This document shows, in pieces, positions 1 through 7,871 of a DNA stretch of 37,182 nucleotides (its first letter is position 1; each line of letters starts with the position of its first letter). Location: the NCBI GenBank assembly GCA_902800925.1, contig CADCGD010000016.1, positions 1 to 37,182 of the forward strand, read 5' to 3'. The stretch is from an uncultured Bacteroidales bacterium. Lineage in GTDB: Bacteria > Bacteroidota > Bacteroidia > Bacteroidales > Bacteroidaceae. Both the position numbers and the translations under genes were made by a program. The notes under the pieces are model-generated. The model searched no databases and was not told the DNA's origin. It saw only the letters and a program-made list of their open reading frames with translations.

Positions 1-222
1 GAACGAACTGCACTGCGAGTCATACTGTGCCAACTGTGTGTACGCTTTCACGAAGCAGTCCTGTGCCAGTTCCTCGGCATCTTCGCGGCATGTCACCATC
101 GTAGCTACGAAGGCAAAGAGCCGTGTCCTATAGCTGTCAACCAACAGAGCATAGTCTGCCTGCCGACCATTGCGTAGCACACGGTCTACAATCTGTTGGT
201 CTTTCTTGTCTTGCTGTTTCAT
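1..222 (-). CDS. ECF sigma factor, N-terminal part (runs off the window)
   Basis: The 74 codons from the ATG at 222 read MKQQDKKDQQIVDRVLRNGR and continue with region-2 sigma-70 features: YALLVDSYRTRLFAFVATMV, then EDAEELAQDCFVKAYTQL, which is the usual core-RNA-polymerase-binding helix of extracytoplasmic-function (ECF) sigma factors. Region 4 would lie outside the window. It is transcribed leftward. The lipoprotein at 312-1412 is upstream on the same strand with a gap of 89 bp, and a CGTATATATT stretch just before the start may be part of a promoter. The family is clear from the sequence; the target genes cannot be told. Confidence 0.85.
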   Translation of the reverse strand, partial: MKQQDKKDQQIVDRVLRNGRQADYALLVDSYRTRLFAFVATMVTCREDAEELAQDCFVKAYTQLAQYDSQCSSF

Positions 223-311
223 CACTAATATATACGCTAAAACCAGAAAGAGATTACATGGTTTAACGTTTTTTGCAATATTATCCTGTCGGGTTCATCG
301 GCATCGGTGGA

Positions 312-1412
312 TTAATCTATATTTATCCACCCGTCCTTGTTGGGCTTGTGTCCGCCAGGGATGAGAATCTCTTTGTGGTCCTTTATTTGGATGATGTGCT
401 TCCAACAACGGGGGAGACAGTAGGCACCGGTTGTTTCGTCTAGGACAAGGATGTAGAAGTGACCGTCGACAGACCGCTCGGCATATAAAGACTGGTGCTT
501 GACGGTCTCGTTGATGCTGAAGGTTAGGGGGTCGTTCCTACCGATGACAAGTCCCTTCTCATCCATCGTGATGAAGAATTTCTGATTAGGGTTCAATCCC
601 AGATAGTCGTTCTTCACGCAAAAGCGCAATCCTTCTTCTACATCCTTGGCAGACTTCTCTGGCACCACGTAGAGATGGCCCGTTGTTTTGCCGCTATAGG
701 TGCCCTCCTCGTCGGGTGCAAATTCTCCGACCAACGAGGGATTCCCGCCGAGGTCCTCATGGGTTATTTCGTAGGAGGTTTCATACACTTTCACGCTGTC
801 CACGTTCTCCATCATCCGCTTGATGAAATCGTTGAGCGGACGCATATTGAAGGGGGTTTCCCGTCCTTTCTCCTCGCGGGTGATGTATTGCATCTGCCAA
901 TGAGAGTATTGTTTGGCGCCATTCACATTCAAGGTTGCAGCGCGAGCGGCTTTGAAGCCAACGGAATAGTCCTGATAGCTGTCTGCACCTTCCAGTTCAA
1001 TGCGTTCTCCGTCCATGCCGTCGAGAGCCAACGCATAGACCACGGTATCCTTGTCCAGCATACGGTTCTCTTTGTGGTAGCACTGCCGAGCGAAGGAGCA
1101 GCCCCAGCGGAAGGCACGGAGGCAAGAATCCTGAATCTCTATGTTTTCCTGCTTTTCTTGTAACCTCTCTTTGGGCAGATTCTGATACTCCTTTGACTTG
1201 AGGGCCTCTGGCGTAGCACCGACACCGTAATACTCTGTCTTCGTTTTCAGAATGGCGCCGCCCTCATATCTTATCCGCTTATGGGTCACGGCGTAGTCTT
1301 TACTATCCAGATAGGAAATCAGATTCTCTATGGGGTCTGATGAACTCATGTTCTCTGAAGCGCAGGCGCATAACAGCGTACACGCTACTAATAGGAATAA
1401 TGCTTTTTTCAT
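312..1412 (-). CDS. Putative lipoprotein of unknown function
   Basis: 366 residues from MKKALFLLVACTLLCACASE. I chose this start rather than an ATG 13 codons upstream because it gives a clean signal peptide with a lipobox ending at Cys17, so the product is expected to be acylated and exported. The mature part is mixed alpha/beta with no motif I recognise; the C-terminal third has a run of beta-strand-like segments (HFYILVLDE, KEILIPGGH). It is the third gene of a leftward group with the ECF sigma factor and its membrane partner (57 bp gap), so it may be a target or sensor part of that system. Function unknown. Confidence 0.75.
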   Translation of the reverse strand: MKKALFLLVACTLLCACASENMSSSDPIENLISYLDSKDYAVTHKRIRYEGGAILKTKTEYYGVGATPEALKSKEYQNLPKERLQEKQENIEIQDSCLRAFRWGCSFARQCYHKENRMLDKDTVVYALALDGMDGERIELEGADSYQDYSVGFKAARAATLNVNGAKQYSHWQMQYITREEKGRETPFNMRPLNDFIKRMMENVDSVKVYETSYEITHEDLGGNPSLVGEFAPDEEGTYSGKTTGHLYVVPEKSAKDVEEGLRFCVKNDYLGLNPNQKFFITMDEKGLVIGRNDPLTFSINETVKHQSLYAERSVDGHFYILVLDETTGAYCLPRCWKHIIQIKDHKEILIPGGHKPNKDGWINID

Positions 1413-1469
1413 TGTTACTGTTTTTTTGTGGATGATTGTTATGAATAGCAAGACGTCTTTTCTTTTCGA

Positions 1470-1838
1470 TTATAACTGGGCGATGGCATTCTCCAACTGC
1501 CGACCGCTATGCTCTATCTCGTTGACAATGTCTTCGTAGGAAGCAAAGTCTGGACGCGTTGGGGCATTGTGATAGTATTCAGGCTGACGGGGTTTGTAAC
1601 TGGATGTTGCAGGTGATGACGCAACAGGCTCCTTAATGATTAACACCGCTACGACGATTGCTGCCGCTATGCCAGCAATCCAGGGAAGCACTCGGCGATA
1701 GAGTGGAATGATGCGCACTTGCTTCTGCTGAGCATCCTCGGCATCCATCAGCGCTGTCAGCCTGTCCATGAACGCATCATTATCGTCAATCTCAGGACGA
1801 TAGGCGTGGAATATGTCTCGTAATTCCTTTTCTTTCAT
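1470..1838 (-). CDS. Small single-span membrane protein, possible anti-sigma factor
   Basis: 122 residues. The N-terminal ~55 residues are charged and helical (MKEKELRDIFHAYRPEIDDN), followed by one membrane span (about residues 49-68, PWIAGIAAAIVVAVLIIK) and a periplasmic tail of about 50 residues. This N-in/C-out form directly after an ECF sigma gene (7 bp gap) is the usual form of an anti-sigma factor. No zinc-binding ZAS motif (HxxxCxxC) is present, so the assignment rests on layout and topology only. Confidence 0.6.
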   Translation of the reverse strand: MKEKELRDIFHAYRPEIDDNDAFMDRLTALMDAEDAQQKQVRIIPLYRRVLPWIAGIAAAIVVAVLIIKEPVASSPATSSYKPRQPEYYHNAPTRPDFASYEDIVNEIEHSGRQLENAIAQL

Positions 1839-1845
1839 ATCTGTC

Positions 1846-2331
1846 TTATTTACTTAGTTTCGTTCTTAAATGCTCGCGGCCTCGTGAGAGATAAGCCTTC
1901 ACCGTTCCCTCTGCCACGTTCATAATTGTGGATATTTCCTTGATAGGGCGATCCTCCATATAGAAGAGAAGTACTGCCGTGCGTTCACTCACTGTAAGGC
2001 CATCGATGGCTTGATATAGCTCCTGATAGGAAAAGGCTTCATCAGGACATGAGGCTGCAACCACATTGTAAGCCGTGTCGATGTCCAAGGTAACGCCCCG
2101 TGTTGAAATCTTGCGCTGATGGTCTATCAGGCTGTTGCAAGCAATCCTATAGAGCCATGCCGAGAATCTATTTACATCCTCGAAAGACGCTGATGCCGAA
2201 TAGGCTTTCATCAGAGCCTCTTGCGCTACATCGTTAGCTTCATTGCTGTCCCCTCTGCATGCTGCAAGCAGGAAGCGCCGCAGGCTGTATAGTTCTTTAT
2301 GGACGAGTTGAATGAATATTTCTCGGGTCAT
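1846..2331 (-). CDS. ECF-type RNA polymerase sigma factor
   Basis: 161 residues, the usual length of an ECF sigma factor. Region 2 covers about residues 10-80 (ANDVAQEALMKAY, then FSAWLYRIACNSLIDHQRK). Region 4 covers residues 108-158 and ends in a helix-turn-helix (PIKEISTIMNVAEGTVKAYLSRGREHL). It heads a leftward operon with a membrane partner and a lipoprotein, as expected of a sigma factor controlled by a sequestering membrane protein. A candidate autoregulatory ECF promoter lies 30-56 bp upstream. Confidence 0.93.
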   Translation of the reverse strand: MTREIFIQLVHKELYSLRRFLLAACRGDSNEANDVAQEALMKAYSASASFEDVNRFSAWLYRIACNSLIDHQRKISTRGVTLDIDTAYNVVAASCPDEAFSYQELYQAIDGLTVSERTAVLLFYMEDRPIKEISTIMNVAEGTVKAYLSRGREHLRTKLSK

Positions 2332-2360
2332 TGTACCTTTTTTTACTGCTTTCTGATATA

Positions 2361-2387
2361 TAAACGTTTGAACAGGCCAAAAGGTTG
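2361..2387 (-). promoter_or_regulatory. Candidate ECF-type promoter of the sigma operon
   Basis: Read on the minus strand, CAACC (2383-2387) is separated by 16 bp from CGTTTA (2361-2366), followed by TATATC. A 16-bp spacer and an AACC-type -35 box are the usual layout for ECF promoters, so the operon may be autoregulated. This is pattern matching only. Confidence 0.4.
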
Positions 2388-2715
2388 TACGAAACTTGTT
2401 TTATTTTTATTTGATTGTAGATATATCAATCACTAACCGTGTATTGTTTGGTTTGGGTAAAGCAATGGCTAGAGTTGCTATTCCCCGATATTATGACAAG
2501 AACGAGCAGGATGGTTATGATGGTTTTCTTATTCAACCAAACCTTTGTCGTCAACGCTTTCTTATGTCAGTTAGTCTATCTATTCATGTCGTTTTATCCA
2601 TTTTAAATAGGTTACAAAGATAAGGATTACAATTGAAATACGGTTCGTTTTCTTCGATAAAGATGCAAAATAAGGGAGGATTGCTATCACCTTAAGAATT
2701 ACATTGACGAAAAAA

Positions 2716-2741
2716 TGTCGCACCTTGTCGCACTTGTCGCT
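2716..2741 (+). repeat. TGTCGCAC iteron-like array, forward copies
   Basis: TGTCGCAC occurs at 2716-2723 and 2726-2733, with a shortened TGTCGC at 2735-2740, giving a period of 9-10 bp. The 15 bp from 2726 to 2740 are repeated perfectly in inverse orientation at 2922-2936. Confidence 0.8.
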
Positions 2742-2817
2742 GCCGCCTGAGCCAGTGATTAACAGGGAGAGATTTATATTGTATCAATCATACTTACCCT
2801 TAATTACTGCTACAAGA

Positions 2818-2936
2818 GTGCGACAGAACGGGGCGTTGGGGCTGATGGTGCGACACGATGCGATGGCGGTGCTACAGGCAGGACGGTCGCTATGTGTCTG
2901 TAAATCAGCGATGCGCAGGTTGCGACAAGTGCGACA
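2818..2936 (-). repeat. GTGCGACA iteron-like array, reverse copies
   Basis: The reverse complement of the forward box occurs at 2818-2825, 2848-2855, 2920-2927 (first base differs) and 2929-2936. The last copy stops 10 bp before the stop codon of the primase-helicase gene. Together with 2716-2741 this makes a pair of opposed arrays next to a replication gene. Confidence 0.8.
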
Positions 2937-2946
2937 TGGGAATTGC

Positions 2947-5900
2947 TTAGAATGGCAAGTCTTCTTGTTGTACCTCAGTGGGGGCATCGTCGAGTGAATC
3001 ACTGAGGAATGTGCTCAGGTTGATGCCATAACGCTCGCAGACCTCGGTATAGCAGAAGCAGAGCGGGCGATCCTGCTCGGTGATGATCTTGCACTTGGGC
3101 TTTCCACCCTCCAATACGTAGTTCTGAACGGGCTGGCCGTTGGAGTTGATGCGCTTGAACCGCTCGGCAGAGGTGGCCACGCCCAGAAACTCAGGAGAAA
3201 TCTGGAGATAGTACTCTATAGACTCGTTGGGCAGGGTGCTGATATTCATCTCACGGCCAATCTTCTGATAGGCGTTGAGTGCAGTATTCTTCCTGAGCAT
3301 TAGAATCTGACGAGGTTCGCCAAACTCATAGCCGTCCTTCATCTTGTTGGTCTTCAGGCGGTTCTTCGACTTGATAAGATAGTCCTTCTCGTTGATGAGT
3401 TCACCCTTCTGCTGCGCACAGCTAATGAGACTCCAGAAGTTGGACACCTCGTCGGAACGGTTGCAAAGCTTGTTCTGCCGGATCAGTCCGTCCATGCAGA
3501 GGTCGAGCAAACGGTCGTAAGTGAACGGGCAGTCTATTTCCCCTTGGAGGGCCAGATATGCCGACAGGGGAACGAGCCAGTTGTTCTCGATACGGTCCTT
3601 CAGATTAGGAGTCCACTTAGGATGGAGGGCAACGTCGCTCTTAGCCTTCTCCCAGGCAAGTTCGAAACGCTCTGTGAACTTGTCGCGCAGACTCAAGAGT
3701 TGAATGGTGATGTGCGTGGCACCATACATTCGCAACTGCATCAGCTCGGCAAAGCGTTCGCGCTCCTGCTGGTTGTGGTGGTCTCGGTCGTAGGCCAGGA
3801 AGATGAGTCGCGTAAACAGGGCAATATCGGCAGTAGGCATCTCCTGACCTGTGAGGATGATGCCAGAGTCCACCCTGGCCTGTTCGCGTTTCTTGTCCTT
3901 GTCCATGTTCATGCGGCTGCGCCCGATACATGCCCAGAGGTCTTTCAGCCACTCAATCTTCTTGGTGTCGATGCCGTTCTTGTATTCGTCGATATGGACG
4001 AGAGCGTTGCTGACGCTGGCCACAGCATCGGCCAGTGCAGGAACGGTGGCAGTCTCAATATTCTGAGGGTCGTTGCCCACGACGAAGAATGCCATCATCG
4101 TCTCGGCCAGTTCAGTTTTACCAGAACCCTTCGGGCCGAAGATGTTGAGGATAGGGAAAGAAGTGGACTTCTGCTTATAGACATCCTTGAAGAGGGTAGC
4201 GATATAGAAACAGAGGCCGATAACCGCATTGTCGCCGAACACATCGATAATCTTAGAGAAATAGTCGTGCAGGGAGATATTGGAATAGGGCTGGTGACGG
4301 AACTTGCGTTCGTTGGAATACAGTTCCGTAGAGTCCTTATATATCTGCGACATGGCGGGAAGATAGTAGTTGCGTTTCTTCAGCCTGACAATGCCCTTGT
4401 CATCTACAGGATGCCAGACGCCATCCTCCAAGGCACCATTGCAGAAACAGTAGAAGCCCTGCTGCTGCCAGCCGAGTTGCTTGATTTCCACTGCGGTCTC
4501 TGACACCTTGGCCAAATAGCACATCAGTTGAATTTGCGAAGAATCGTCTGCCAACCAGATGAAGTTACCGATGCCAACAAGTTTCTGACGCAGTTTCTTG
4601 GAAGAAGTAAACTCCTCCATGTTCAGTTCGATGATTTCCTTCTGTCCGTCAGAGTTGCATATCTCGAACAAACGGACGGGGTGAATGTCGTCTTTGACAT
4701 GGAACAGAGGCTTCAAGGTGAAGTTAGACCACTGTTTTTCCTCGCCTTTCTGGTTGTAACCGAAATAACAGCCGTGCTGGACGGTGAAGCCGAAAGAGCG
4801 GAGCATGTCAATGTCACCCTCGTTGTTCTTCTCGGAGAGTTGCTTCTGCCGTTTCTTCATGGCTGTGTTGAGAGCCTGGCGCCAGATGGTCTTGTTGCCG
4901 TCAATCCTTGCAAGAGCCGTGATATATCGTTCTTGAATGGCTTCGTCCTTAATACAAAGAAGCAATTCGCAAGTTTCTTCAATGGCTTTCTGCTTCTCCT
5001 CCGTCGTGCCGTTGGGGGTGAACTTCTTCTCAAATGACCATAACAGGAACTCGCGTTCTTCCAACTTGGCTAGGTCGGACTTGTCAGTGAAGAACTCATC
5101 GGGGTCAATCTTCTTTGGCTGTTCTGCAGTGAGGTCGTTGGGAATCTCCTTGACGCTGACAGTAAAGCCCAGACGCATAGCGAGGGCACCATTGCGGAGA
5201 ACATTGGCAAATCCAGCTCCTAATCTCTCATTATTCTTGGGGACATCAGAGTCGGGGATGAAGCAGAGCGTACAGTTCTGAAGGCGTAAGTCCTTTAACT
5301 TCAGGAACTGCTTGTCGTTCCAAGAACTGCCCAGGGAGGCAATGGTGTTGAGAATGTCGAGAGACTGTAGCTTCATCACATCAGGTGCTCCCTCAACAAG
5401 ATACAGTTTACACTCCTTTCTTGCCTTTTGGACGGCAGCATCAATGCCGAAGACGGACTCAGACTTGTGGTAGAGTTCGCTGTCGGCTGAGTTGAGATAC
5501 TTGCATTCAGACTTATCGTCCAATGCTCTGGCCGTGAAGCCCTCGATATTGGAATAGCGGTCTCTGATGGGAATCATGAGACGATTCTTATAGACACAGT
5601 ACAAAGAATGAGTCTTCTCACTTAGTCGCAAGATGCCCATCTGCTGCATCAAGTCTAAACTCAGTCCTGCCTTTTCGGCGAACTTCACCACGGATGTCCA
5701 GTCGTTGGGGGCATAGCCAATCTGCTGTTCTTTGCAGAAGTCGGCATTCCACCGACTGAGCATATAGGCTTTAGCAGCATTCGCGTCGGCAGTACCATTA
5801 TCTAACTGACTGACGTAGAAAGCACATAGTTTGTCGTTGATGATGTGCATCGCCTCACGTTTCTTGTATTTTGCCTCCTCTTCCGGGGTGAGCCGAAGCT

Positions 5901-6198
5901 CATTCTCTTTCAGATCGATGTTCTTTTTCTCTTTTAACAGCTTTTTAATGGCTTCAGGGAAAGAGAGATTATCCATCTCCATGACGAAGTTAATCACGTT
6001 ACCACCCTTTCCGCATCCAAAACAATGCCAGAGGTTCTTGGCGGTATTGACACAAAAGGACGCTGTGTCCTCATTGTGGAACGGACACAAGCCCTTGGCG
6101 GTGTGGCCACTGACATGCAGTTTGATGCCATAGTCAGAGACCACTTCTGCCAAGTCAACCGTGTCGAGTATCAGATCAATGTATTTTTTATTTATCAT
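2947..6198 (-). CDS. CHC2 zinc-finger primase / Toprim / P-loop helicase-like fusion
   Basis: 1083 residues from MINKKYIDLILDTVDLAEVV. I moved the start 14 codons into the longest frame because DnaG-type primases begin close to this motif. The CHC2 zinc finger has Cys38, His41, Cys59 and Cys62 (CPFH...CFGC). A Toprim-like fold follows with LVEGAPDV (Glu269) and PDSD (316-318). The C-terminal half has a Walker A loop GPKGSGKT (688-695), a Walker B-like HIDEY (about 737) and a TGQEMP segment resembling sensor motifs of AAA-type/DUF3987-like helicases. The protein should prime and unwind DNA during element replication. It is the last gene before the opposed TGTCGCAC arrays, a layout repeated by the DUF3987 gene at 27591. 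Confidence 0.88.
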   Translation of the reverse strand: MINKKYIDLILDTVDLAEVVSDYGIKLHVSGHTAKGLCPFHNEDTASFCVNTAKNLWHCFGCGKGGNVINFVMEMDNLSFPEAIKKLLKEKKNIDLKENELRLTPEEEAKYKKREAMHIINDKLCAFYVSQLDNGTADANAAKAYMLSRWNADFCKEQQIGYAPNDWTSVVKFAEKAGLSLDLMQQMGILRLSEKTHSLYCVYKNRLMIPIRDRYSNIEGFTARALDDKSECKYLNSADSELYHKSESVFGIDAAVQKARKECKLYLVEGAPDVMKLQSLDILNTIASLGSSWNDKQFLKLKDLRLQNCTLCFIPDSDVPKNNERLGAGFANVLRNGALAMRLGFTVSVKEIPNDLTAEQPKKIDPDEFFTDKSDLAKLEEREFLLWSFEKKFTPNGTTEEKQKAIEETCELLLCIKDEAIQERYITALARIDGNKTIWRQALNTAMKKRQKQLSEKNNEGDIDMLRSFGFTVQHGCYFGYNQKGEEKQWSNFTLKPLFHVKDDIHPVRLFEICNSDGQKEIIELNMEEFTSSKKLRQKLVGIGNFIWLADDSSQIQLMCYLAKVSETAVEIKQLGWQQQGFYCFCNGALEDGVWHPVDDKGIVRLKKRNYYLPAMSQIYKDSTELYSNERKFRHQPYSNISLHDYFSKIIDVFGDNAVIGLCFYIATLFKDVYKQKSTSFPILNIFGPKGSGKTELAETMMAFFVVGNDPQNIETATVPALADAVASVSNALVHIDEYKNGIDTKKIEWLKDLWACIGRSRMNMDKDKKREQARVDSGIILTGQEMPTADIALFTRLIFLAYDRDHHNQQERERFAELMQLRMYGATHITIQLLSLRDKFTERFELAWEKAKSDVALHPKWTPNLKDRIENNWLVPLSAYLALQGEIDCPFTYDRLLDLCMDGLIRQNKLCNRSDEVSNFWSLISCAQQKGELINEKDYLIKSKNRLKTNKMKDGYEFGEPRQILMLRKNTALNAYQKIGREMNISTLPNESIEYYLQISPEFLGVATSAERFKRINSNGQPVQNYVLEGGKPKCKIITEQDRPLCFCYTEVCERYGINLSTFLSDSLDDAPTEVQQEDLPF

Positions 6199-6257
6199 TA
6201 TTCTATATGTATTTATTAGGATAGTTAAGCCCGCACACAAAGGCGCGGGCGTTACTC

Positions 6258-6647
6258 TTAATGCTTGTAGTCATAGAGTTTGTCTATGTCCCCTTTACGA
6301 TAGAACACCTTTCGGCCAATCTTGACAGGTACCAGGTATCTACTCTTATCCCATTGCCACAGAGTAGTAGAACTGACTCCAAGAGTTTCCATGACCTCCT
6401 GTTTTGGCAATAATGTGCCGTCATCACCACCCTTGCCTGAAGCCTGTGCGGCATTCTCAGCAAGAATACACTCAGAGAGTTCGCGGGCGAAGGCTATTGC
6501 ACCTTTCTCTGTTAACGTAAAGGAGATACGATCATTCCCCTTTGAAATTGCTGACACGAGACCCTTTGCAAACATCTCATTTTCTTCACTCGATTCAAAG
6601 CAGCCAACCTTGTTAGTCTCACTTTGCAAAAAATTAGTTTTTATCAT
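6258..6647 (-). CDS. Helix-turn-helix (excisionase / MerR-like) DNA-binding protein
   Basis: 129 residues. The C-terminal half reads LPKQEVMETLGVSSTTLWQW and continues to VPVKIGRKVFYRKGDIDKLY, the compact winged helix of excisionase-type proteins (helix_turn_helix_17). Residues 30-65 (AKGLVSAISKGNDRISFTLT) form a separate small domain often found before this helix-turn-helix in Bacteroidota elements. It lies just upstream of the primase (59 bp gap) and probably shares its transcript. Likely roles are control of excision or of the primase gene; which one cannot be told. Confidence 0.82.
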   Translation of the reverse strand: MIKTNFLQSETNKVGCFESSEENEMFAKGLVSAISKGNDRISFTLTEKGAIAFARELSECILAENAAQASGKGGDDGTLLPKQEVMETLGVSSTTLWQWDKSRYLVPVKIGRKVFYRKGDIDKLYDYKH

Positions 6648-6673
6648 CTTGAAATAAATTAAATTTCCGGCTG

Positions 6674-6705
6674 CAAAGGTCCCGCTTTTTCCGCGTTGTT
6701 ACAAG
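6674..6705 (-). promoter_or_regulatory. Promoter of the excisionase-primase operon
   Basis: On the minus strand, CTTG (6702-6705), a 20-bp spacer and GACCTTTG (6674-6681) fit the Bacteroidota form TTTG-N20-TAnnTTTG with one deviation in each box. It lies 27 bp upstream of the ATG at 6647. Confidence 0.5.
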
Positions 6706-6727
6706 TGTATTATTTGTGGTGTTTGCT

Positions 6728-6769
6728 TAAAAAACGCAAAAACCCAAAGTACTGATTATAAGCACTTTG
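6728..6769 (-). terminator. Intrinsic terminator after the 9424-6832 operon
   Basis: On the minus strand CAAAGTGCT, a 7-nt loop and AGTACTTTG (6745-6769, one G-U pair) form a 9-bp stem followed by GGTTTTTGCGTTTTTT. It closes the AlbA_2/unknown/unknown operon. Confidence 0.65.
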
Positions 6770-6831
6770 AGTCTATTTCTATTGTTTCCTTCAACCAACT
6801 TTTGTGGTTGGTCTGTAATCCTGTGTGGTTT

Positions 6832-7224
6832 TTACAAGGCGTTGGCTCGTGATATAGCCTTTTTCAGTTCATTTGCGAACTTTTTATTAGCCATCACTTC
6901 CGAGTGTTTTACATCCAAATAATGTGAGTTATAGTATGCCATATCGATGCCACAGGCACTGAGCATTTCCCCTTTCCATTCTTCTGCTCGCCATGGTTCA
7001 CTGAGGTTGTCCGCAACTTCATGGATAAGATATATTACCCGGAGCTTTTCCCTGTCACGAACCACGCCATCAGCTCCCCGTCTCAGATTCAGGAAACTGA
7101 CAAAGTCGGACGGTTCCATGTATTCGAATTGACGGCCATTACAGAGCGGATAAAGATATAGGCATAATTGCAAACTTACAAAGTCACGTTGCCGACGAGT
7201 TCTTGAAAAGGAGTTATTGCTCAT
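6832..7224 (-). CDS. Hypothetical element protein
   Basis: 130 residues with no domain I recognise. The N-terminus is basic (SRTRRQRDF), the centre is helical and rich in charged residues (REKLRVIYLIHEVADNLSEP), and the end is KKFANELKKAISRANAL. It overlaps the upstream gene by 4 bp (ATGA), so the two are translationally coupled and probably act together. No signal peptide or membrane span. Confidence 0.7.
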   Translation of the reverse strand: MSNNSFSRTRRQRDFVSLQLCLYLYPLCNGRQFEYMEPSDFVSFLNLRRGADGVVRDREKLRVIYLIHEVADNLSEPWRAEEWKGEMLSACGIDMAYYNSHYLDVKHSEVMANKKFANELKKAISRANAL

Positions 7225-7871
7225 GCCTCACCTCCTTCCTCAGGATTACAGATGTCTGCAATAATACACTTAGCAATCTCTGACAATCGATGAACAAGGA
7301 CATTCAAAAACGCTATGTCGAAATAATACAAACCTGACAGAGCAAGTATTTCCTTCCGATGGATTTCATACAACTCATTTACATGAGCGTGTACTTTGTC
7401 ATATTCTTCCTTCAACCTATCGCATTTCTCATCTAATGGCTTAAACTCTGGATCAGAATATGGCATGAAGTCTATGCGGTGACTAATCTCCTGATACTCC
7501 ATCCATAGGTCGTGGGCTTTTTCTTTCTCTGACTCCCATGCATCCTTGAATGGCTTTAGGTACCGGTCACAATCAGACTTCGTTTCAAACGAAGAAATGA
7601 GAGATCCTGAAGCTTTATATACTTCTATAAACGCTTCTGCTTTTGCTAACAGTTGCTTCGTATCATGAAGTAGCAGGTCAGGATTACTTCCACCCTCGCC
7701 AAGAACATAGTCAATGATGGCATTCGTGTCTTTGTGGTCTCTATAAAAAAGCCACAACTCACGCTTCTCTTCAAAACTAAGAGTCTGTCCGCTAACGTAC
7801 TTTTTCAGAAGTTCATTAACAGCGTGTAGTCTGGATGCTGTATTGAGGATTACGTTTCCTTCCATGCTCAT
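7221..7871 (-). CDS. Hypothetical coiled-coil element protein
   Basis: 216 residues, almost wholly helical, with a strong coiled-coil stretch near residues 105-170 (DKVHAHVNELYEIHRKEILA and preceding heptads). Its ATG shares one base with the stop codon of the AlbA_2 gene (TAATG), which indicates coupling. A second in-frame ATG two codons later (MEGNV) is possible. No catalytic motif is visible. Together with the genes on either side it forms a three-gene cargo operon. Function unknown. Confidence 0.72.
   Translation of the reverse strand: MSMEGNVILNTASRLHAVNELLKKYVSGQTLSFEEKRELWLFYRDHKDTNAIIDYVLGEGGSNPDLLLHDTKQLLAKAEAFIEVYKASGSLISSFETKSDCDRYLKPFKDAWESEKEKAHDLWMEYQEISHRIDFMPYSDPEFKPLDEKCDRLKEEYDKVHAHVNELYEIHRKEILALSGLYYFDIAFLNVLVHRLSEIAKCIIADICNPEEGGEA

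Larger units (their letters stand above)
2332..2946. other. Non-coding junction between sigma operon and mobile element
   Basis: 615 bp without a gene I trust. From 2332 to about 2640 it is AT-rich and holds the sigma promoter and an open frame of 75 codons (2396-2623) with no coding character. From 2700 to 2936 it carries repeated TGTCGCAC boxes in two orientations, listed separately. The boundary of the mobile element is probably here. Confidence 0.6.

Noticed and set aside
2396-2623. 75-codon open frame on the plus strand between the sigma operon and the element
   Set aside because: No recognisable protein features and no clear ribosome-binding site or promoter; overlaps the sigma promoter zone.
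3544-4503. 319-codon open frame on the plus strand
   Set aside because: It lies wholly inside the primase-helicase gene on the opposite strand, whose zinc finger, Toprim and Walker motifs are intact; it is an antisense shadow.
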